This document shows positions 31,768 through 35,928 of a stretch of 35,928 nucleotides of DNA, in pieces. The notes under the pieces are model-generated. The model searched no databases, was not told the DNA's origin, and was given only the letters and a program-made list of their open reading frames with translations. Both the position numbers and the translations under genes were made by a program. Origin of the DNA: Brasilonema sp. UFV-L1 (GTDB lineage Bacteria > Cyanobacteriota > Cyanobacteriia > Cyanobacteriales > Nostocaceae); NCBI RefSeq assembly GCF_012912105.1, contig NZ_QMEA01000310.1, positions 1 to 35,928 on the forward strand. Direction: 5' to 3'. Each line of letters starts with the position of its first letter. Position 1 is the stretch's first letter.

Positions 31768-31799
31768 TACGTTATCACCTCCTTAATTGCTTGACTCGG

Positions 31800-31815
31800 T
31801 TCATGCTAACATGAA
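31800..31815. promoter_or_regulatory. Candidate RHH operator in element 2
   Basis: TTCATGCTAACATGAA, a perfect inverted repeat (TTCATG/CATGAA around CTAA), 33 bp from the tnpB start and 24 bp from the RHH start. Same core (ATGCTAACAT) and similar spacing as in element 1. Confidence 0.55.
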
Positions 31816-31838
31816 TATGTATCCATTGTGTAACCATC

Positions 31839-32006
31839 ATGAAAGACAAGCAATTAAGATTAAGGATGTCTTCACGTCGCTTCAATAAATTACAGTTATA
31901 TGCGGTTCACGCTGACAAGACTATGACTCAAGTGGTTGAGGAGCTTATTGACTCGTTACCCAACCCGGAGAGAGACAATTCCTCAAACACCCCACTTCCT
32001 CGTTAA
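31839..32006 (+). CDS. Small ribbon-helix-helix (CopG/Arc-like) protein, TnpB-associated
   Basis: 55 aa: MKDKQLRLRMSSRRFNKLQL, then YAVHADKTMTQVVEELIDSL, ending PNPERDNSSNTPLPR. A basic strand followed by two helices, as expected for CopG/Arc ribbon-helix-helix repressors. Divergent from the second tnpB, 71 bp between start codons. It shares 32 of 54 positions with the 54-aa protein beside the first tnpB, much more than the two TnpB proteins share overall. The shared operator candidate lies between it and tnpB. Inferred to repress tnpB and itself. An alternative is a structural or accessory role in element transposition. Confidence 0.75.
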   Translation: MKDKQLRLRMSSRRFNKLQLYAVHADKTMTQVVEELIDSLPNPERDNSSNTPLPR

Positions 32007-32306
32007 CCGACAGTTAACATTGGTCGGGGATGCTTTCGTCATTGTCCGCCTTACATCCCCACCGCTCCCGGCGGATGGGGTATACGACGACATGAGTTTT
32101 ACAAAACCGGGATTAACAGTCCACTTGTGGTTATGCTGTCTGATTTGGTTTCGGCTGAGTCTGACAGTAAGTCAAAAGACACTTCGAGAACTAGGCGAAA
32201 AACAAGCGCGGTAAGCGTATCCTAGCTGTTCGGGACACGTCCTGTCCAATTTGGACGCTTGTTTTAATGAACGGTGTAGTGCTATAGCATTTGGTAGAGG
32301 AGGAGT
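32007..32306. other. Element 2 left end and integrase leader
   Basis: Contains the left-end motif and hairpin of TnpB element 2 (32015-32080), then the start of the 206-bp integrase repeat at 32279. No gene in between; open frames here are by-products. Confidence 0.5.
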
Positions 32307-32484
32307 TTGAAATTACCTCTCTTATTGCCCGTGAAAAAGAACGCAGCCCGTTCAGTCCCCAATCCAGAATCGCTCGTTTTAACAATACCTTTGCCATTAA
32401 CTATGCATCCGGCGGAGGTATATTTGGCTTCTTTAGGTGAGGGTTCTCGGCGCACGATGCGGGAGGCGCTCAATGCGATCGCCC
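32279..32484 (+). repeat. Direct repeat of the integrase 5' end (right copy)
   Basis: Right copy of the 206-bp repeat, matching 16053-16258. Here it continues into an intact gene. Together the copies bracket ~16.2 kb containing the NRPS cluster. Confidence 0.85.
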
Positions 32485-33311
32485 AACTGTTAACCAATGG
32501 CACTTGTGATGCAAGTACTCTCGATTGGTCAAAGTTGCGTTATCAGTATACCGCTGCGGTTAGGTCAGTGCTAATGGAAAAGTACAGTCCCGCAATGGCT
32601 AACAAGATGCTGTGTGCGCTCAGGAGAACGTTAAAAGAGGCATGGCGGCTAGGGTTAATGTCAGCCGAAGACTACGACCGCGCGGTCGATATCGAATCCG
32701 TGCGGGGCAAAAGTTTGCTCAAAGGGCGTTTGCTCGATGCTGAGGAAATAGCTGCTCTGGTAGATGCTTGTATCCAGGATAACACGGCAGTGGGGAGAAG
32801 GGATGCAGCACTGCTAGCAGTGTTAATGGTTGGACTGCGGCGAAGTGAGGCAACACATCTCGACCTCAAGGATGTGAATTTACGCAGTAAGGCAATAACA
32901 ATTCGCTCGGCTAAGGGCAGAAAAGCGAGGATTGTATACTTACCTGAGTCTGGTATAAAAGCAGTTCAAGATTGGTTGGCGGTACGTGGCTTTGAAAGAG
33001 GACCATTGCTATATCCTTTAACTAAAGCAAAAGAAATTATCAAGAGGCGAATGAGCGAACAGGGGGTACTGAAGGCGTTGCGGCGAAGGGGCGAACAAGC
33101 AGGTGTAGAGGAGTTTTCGCCACATGACCTGCGAAGAACTTTTATTAGCAATTTATTAGATGCAGGCGCGGACATTGTAACAGTATCTCAGTTGGCGGGT
33201 CATGCGTCACCTAGCACCACAAGCCGCTATGACCGCCGAGGGGAAGCGGCGAAGAAGCGGGCTATTGATTTGTTGAATGTGCCTTATAGTGGGCGTAGGA
33301 ACCGGACCTAA
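32307..33311 (+). CDS. Tyrosine recombinase (XerC/D-type integrase)
   Basis: 334 aa, TTG start after GAGGAGG; the other in-frame ATG candidates lie well inside the conserved leader. SAM-like core-binding domain ~34-125, catalytic domain ~140-325. The active-site set is complete: R178 in GLRRSE, K about 204, H273-x-x-R276 in SPHDLRRTF, H299 in LAGHASPSTT and Y308 in SRYDRR. It would cut and join short inverted-arm sites, for element integration or for resolving plasmid multimers. Its first ~59 codons are duplicated as a fragment beyond the NRPS cluster, so it may be the integrase of that segment. The next gene downstream may be an accessory. Confidence 0.93.
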   Translation: MKLPLLLPVKKNAARSVPNPESLVLTIPLPLTMHPAEVYLASLGEGSRRTMREALNAIAQLLTNGTCDASTLDWSKLRYQYTAAVRSVLMEKYSPAMANKMLCALRRTLKEAWRLGLMSAEDYDRAVDIESVRGKSLLKGRLLDAEEIAALVDACIQDNTAVGRRDAALLAVLMVGLRRSEATHLDLKDVNLRSKAITIRSAKGRKARIVYLPESGIKAVQDWLAVRGFERGPLLYPLTKAKEIIKRRMSEQGVLKALRRRGEQAGVEEFSPHDLRRTFISNLLDAGADIVTVSQLAGHASPSTTSRYDRRGEAAKKRAIDLLNVPYSGRRNRT

Positions 33312-33576
33312 CGAGACTTTTGGCAGCGTTACTGATACTGGAGCGCGAAATATTACTTAACATTTAACTGATGGGAAAACCCGATTTTGGCGTAAAAGTA
33401 GCGAAGGCACATTCAGACTGGTCGAGCGAACATGACCATTATTTGTACGGTACGCCTAAGAGGGAGACTCTAGACACTCCATGAGTGATGAACGCTTATT
33501 CTGATAGGACACCGAAGCGCTCATCATCACCTAAAATAATATCGATAGCGAATTAGATATCGATATTGATATCAAG
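33312..33576. promoter_or_regulatory. Leader of the 199-aa gene with operator-like repeats
   Basis: Holds the imperfect inverted repeat GATGAACGCTT (33487-33497) / AAGCGCTCATC (33515-33525) and a GATATC/ATCGAT-rich 25-bp word (33544-33568) that recurs inside the following gene. Also ACGAGACTTT at 33311-33320, shared with 15985-15994. Confidence 0.45.
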
Positions 33577-33763
33577 ATGCCTGTGCAGAAGTCCGACAAA
33601 AATCAAAAGACCCCAAAAAGCCAGATGATCCGCGTGCCAACTGCGCTGATTCCATACGTAAAGGAGCTATCACAGTTACACAGACAGGGGCATACAACTG
33701 CCATCCAGAAAGGTTTGCACTCATTGCTATCAGCAATTGATAGCGATTTAGATAGCGATATTG
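33544..33763. repeat. 25-bp direct repeat, promoter copy and coding copy
   Basis: Copy 1 at 33544-33568 lies 9 bp before the ATG; copy 2 at 33739-33763 lies in the gene and encodes the DSDLDSDI stretch. They differ at 2 of 25 bases. Both consist of GATAGCGA/GATATCGATATTG-like words. Confidence 0.65.
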
Positions 33764-34176
33764 GGTCGGATAGTGAAACAGTTAAGCAGCTTGTGCTTAG
33801 GCTAGAAAAACTAGAATCACGTCAAGGGAAGAGCGATGCACCATCAAAATCCGTGGAGCACCTAGAGCAGCGGCTAGAAGCTATGGCAACAAAACTGGCG
33901 CAACTGGAAGCAGCACTTGTGCAGATGCAGCGCAACAGAAATACAAGCAGGAGGCAAGGTTTTCCTTACAATAACCATTTCCCAACAGAGGTACAACTTC
34001 AGTCCTACACCCAAGAAAATTTGGCAAAAAGATTGGGAGTTGATGCAGCAAGCTTGGCTCATATACGTACAAGTCGTAGCCCAAGCGATTTTGAAAGGTG
34101 GTGTCGCTCTAGAGACCCCAGCGGGCTAGGTTGGCGGTTAAATGAGAGCGATGGAATGTACAATCCGGTGAAGTAA
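33577..34176 (+). CDS. Hypothetical coiled-coil protein with possible DNA-binding ends
   Basis: 199 aa. N-terminal basic segment (SQMIRVPTALIPYVKELSQL) resembles the ribbon-helix-helix start of small plasmid regulators. An acidic D/S run (about 55-66) is encoded by a copy of a promoter repeat. Residues about 85-120 (LEQRLEAMATKLAQLEAALV) form a coiled coil. The C-terminus (YTQENLAKRLGVDAASLAHI, then RSPSDFERWCRSRDPSGLGW) looks like an HTH followed by a W-rich motif. I infer a DNA-binding dimer, perhaps controlling the integrase or itself. Family not identified. Confidence 0.6.
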   Translation: MPVQKSDKNQKTPKSQMIRVPTALIPYVKELSQLHRQGHTTAIQKGLHSLLSAIDSDLDSDIGSDSETVKQLVLRLEKLESRQGKSDAPSKSVEHLEQRLEAMATKLAQLEAALVQMQRNRNTSRRQGFPYNNHFPTEVQLQSYTQENLAKRLGVDAASLAHIRTSRSPSDFERWCRSRDPSGLGWRLNESDGMYNPVK

Positions 34177-34300
34177 GCGGCTTTCCCTCATTCCTTAAAG
34201 TACAATACAACCCGTCGGGCAGCACGTTCTCCCCGGCGTTGCTCCCGCTTGCATTCAGCAACCACAGCCCGGAGTGAAGATTCTCGCTCGTGCAGCGGGT

Positions 34301-35389
34301 TCAATGCCAAACTACATCAGCTTTGTTGCCCAAATCAATTGCAGGTCCAACTGGAACAATCACCGGATTTCCAGCTTTCAAGTCATCATAGTAGTGCTGT
34401 TTGATATGGTTCATCTTCACAGTCGCTGCTACAGATGGTAGATTGTAAATACGCCCTGTGTAGGCAGAGAGTGCCGGGTAATCAATCAAGCGTTTGAGAT
34501 TACATTTGAGAGCACCATAGTAGACAGCATCGAAGCGACAGAGCGTACAGAACAGATGCAAGTCACTCTCTGTAATGCGATCGCCCAACAGATACGGTTG
34601 TTGAGACAAACGCACATCAAGTGTATCTAGCGCCTGAAATAGCTCTTGAACTGCTTTGTCATAAGCTTCTTGAGTACTGGCAAACCCTGCCTTGTACACG
34701 CCATTGCAAACCTTGTCGAGTACGAATGCGTTCATTGTTTCGATTTCCGAACGCAGGTTATCCGGGTAAAAATTGACAGAAGCATCTCCCCAAGCATCGA
34801 AGGCGGAATTTAACATCCGAATAATTTCGCCAGATTCGTTGTTGACGATTGTTGAGGTTTTCTTGTCCCACAGGACTGGAACCGTCACTTTGCCTGTAAA
34901 ATCTGGTTTTGCTGCCTGATAAACTTCGTAGAGGTAACGTCTGTTTGCGACATGATCCACAGTGCTCATTGGTGTGTCACCCTTCGGGTTCGCCAGTTTG
35001 CTTATGCCGGGAGACCCGCCCACCGCAACTGGCTCACCAAACTCCCAGCCGTTTGCTCCAGCCCAACGGGGATGCACTACTGACATCGAAATCACATTCT
35101 GCAATCCCTTCAGTTGCCGATACAGAATTGTTCGATGTGCCCAAGGACAAGCATAGCTGACGTAGAGGTGGTAACGTCCGGCTTGTGCCAAAAATCCCGA
35201 TGAGCCATCGGCTGTTACCCAATTGCGAAACCAATGTTGCTTTTCCTGCTGGCGTATCTTTTGCAACTCGGGTGTGTCAGAGATGTCGTTGTACCACACA
35301 CCGTTAATCAAAGTTTTGATTAAGCCGAAACTTTTTTGATTAGAGCTTGTTAAAGCATTGTTTGGATGATTGACTGTGGCATTAAGCAT
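34301..35389 (-). CDS. Glutathionyl-hydroquinone reductase (Xi-class GST, YqjG/ECM4 type)
   Basis: 362 aa, a normal length for the family. Reduces glutathionyl-hydroquinones with glutathione, in the cytosol. Catalytic Cys81 in YVSYACPWAHRTILYRQL is the family signature; residues HPRWAGANGWEF follow the insertion typical of Xi GSTs, then VPVLWDKKTSTIVNNESGEI is the glutathione-binding cis-Pro/ES segment. The C-terminal helical domain carries LDVRLSQQPYLLGDRITESDLHLF. Single gene. The EamA remnant lies upstream on the same strand. Not related to the plasmid functions; may be transferred cargo or chromosomal DNA. Confidence 0.95.
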   Translation of the reverse strand: MLNATVNHPNNALTSSNQKSFGLIKTLINGVWYNDISDTPELQKIRQQEKQHWFRNWVTADGSSGFLAQAGRYHLYVSYACPWAHRTILYRQLKGLQNVISMSVVHPRWAGANGWEFGEPVAVGGSPGISKLANPKGDTPMSTVDHVANRRYLYEVYQAAKPDFTGKVTVPVLWDKKTSTIVNNESGEIIRMLNSAFDAWGDASVNFYPDNLRSEIETMNAFVLDKVCNGVYKAGFASTQEAYDKAVQELFQALDTLDVRLSQQPYLLGDRITESDLHLFCTLCRFDAVYYGALKCNLKRLIDYPALSAYTGRIYNLPSVAATVKMNHIKQHYYDDLKAGNPVIVPVGPAIDLGNKADVVWH

Positions 35390-35547
35390 AACTGTTTTCC
35401 TGTTGATTGTTCTTATTGCAATGGCTTTCGCCAGTTCTCAACAACTGTTCGATGAAGGCGAATACGGTTATCCCACCCTGGAGTTGTGCTGCTATACTGG
35501 TTGATACTGCTTTGCGTCTTTTGTAAGTAGTTAACGGACTGTTGCAA

Positions 35548-35910
35548 TTAATTCTGAGCCTTGGATTTTGTCAGTTGTAATGAAGTAATTGCCACTAAGA
35601 TAAGTCCACCCCCGATGATTTGCATTGCCGTTAATGTTTGCCCAAACCAAACCCAAGCCAGCACTGCTGCAATTACGGGTTCAATAGTAGCGATGATGAC
35701 TGCACGTTGGGCTTGTACGCGTTGGATACCCCATAGATAGAGTAAGTAGGGAAGCAAATTACCCGCAATACCCATGTAGAGAACTTTGGGAAAATTGGTT
35801 GGTTCTAGCAGTTGAGTTGGCATTCCTTGAGTGAATAGGTAAGCGACCCAAAATAAACTAGCAACAGAAAATATCTGCTGCATCACTTCTATTGGCGTAA
35901 AGCTGTTGAA
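35548..35910 (-). pseudogene. EamA/DMT-family transporter, C-terminal half only
   Basis: About 120 codons from just after an in-frame TAG (35913-35911), including MQQIFSVASLFWVAYLFTQG and the well-kept EamA C-terminal repeat: NFPKVLYMGIAGNLLPYLLY, LWGIQRVQAQRAVIIATIEP, VIAAVLAWVWFGQTLTAMQI, GGGLILVAITSLQL. Full EamA permeases have ~280-300 residues and ten membrane helices; only about five remain. The stop codon lies inside what should be coding sequence, and the last 15 bases of the window are upstream of it, so it may be a frame break rather than a simple window-edge cut. Confidence 0.75.
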
Positions 35911-35928
35911 CTAAGCCGGACAGTCACC

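Larger units (their letters stand above)
30541..32080 (-). mobile_element. TnpB element 2 (IS200/IS605-IS1341-like, no tnpA)
   Basis: tnpB with a divergent RHH gene. The right end is the hairpin at 30541-30572. The left end contains GGACAA..ACGA...CA.CCCCGAC.AATG (minus strand, 32050-32015), matching element 1 at 1504-1535, and a hairpin CCCCACCGC/GCGGATGGGG at 32057-32080. No Y1 transposase. The outer left boundary is uncertain. Confidence 0.6.

Noticed and set aside
15985-33320. attL/attR pair from ACGAGACTTT at 15985 and 33311
   Set aside because: Only ten bases match, and the flanks differ. Mentioned as a lead but not strong enough to call attachment sites.
1-35928. tRNA or rRNA genes
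   Set aside because: No cloverleaf with CCA-proximal stems or rRNA-like stretch was noticed; not a systematic scan.

Overview
The window looks like accessory DNA, probably plasmid-borne, from a filamentous cyanobacterium (Nostocales-like). The grounds are HIP1 octamers (GCGATCGC) scattered through it, in-frame palindromic repeats of the type common in these genomes, TnpB elements without a transposase, and cyanobacterial-style NRPS genes with a TubC-like docking domain. The plasmid assignment rests on two complete partition systems and a MobV relaxase lying within 11 kb. It is an inference, because no replication initiator is visible.

Layout. 0.4-3.3 kb: a nucleotidyltransferase-like gene, a first TnpB element with a divergent 54-aa ribbon-helix-helix (RHH) gene that is easy to miss, and a small XRE regulator. 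3.5-7.7 kb: an unknown gene, parA-parB, and a Schlafen/AlbA_2-domain gene. parB carries five in-frame copies of the palindrome CCAATAACGTTATTGG; a sixth copy lies between genes at 14.7 kb. 8.4-15.6 kb: a MobV relaxase fused to a primase/Toprim-like region, small unknown genes, a ParR-like plus ParM-like pair with direct repeats upstream, and an Hsp20 gene. 16.0-16.4 kb: a scar where a 5' fragment of a tyrosine recombinase gene meets a broken helicase gene exactly at a HIP1 site. 16.4-30.5 kb: three NRPS genes on the minus strand, with an alpha/beta hydrolase gene inserted on the plus strand. 30.5-32.1 kb: a second TnpB element, again with a divergent RHH gene. 32.3-34.2 kb: an intact tyrosine recombinase whose first ~206 bp match the 16.0 kb fragment, then an unknown coiled-coil protein. 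34.3-35.9 kb: a glutathionyl-hydroquinone reductase and a broken EamA transporter.

How the genes work together. The NRPS genes encode C-A-PCP (reads as Ile/Val-like), C-A-MT-PCP (reads as Leu, N-methylated) and C-A-PCP-TE (unclear, perhaps aromatic). The likely chain order, from docking tails and the TE, is the 1110-aa protein, then the 1602-aa protein, then the 1419-aa protein, which does not match gene order. The cluster sits between direct repeats of an integrase gene start, so recombination between them could delete it.

The two most unusual signals are (1) the parB gene holding a regular array of palindromes that may be its own centromere, and (2) two TnpB elements of different subfamilies that share a closely related divergent RHH gene, a symmetrical CTAA-centred operator candidate, a similar left end, and the same full-length Shine-Dalgarno. 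All function calls are from reading the sequence; no searches were run.
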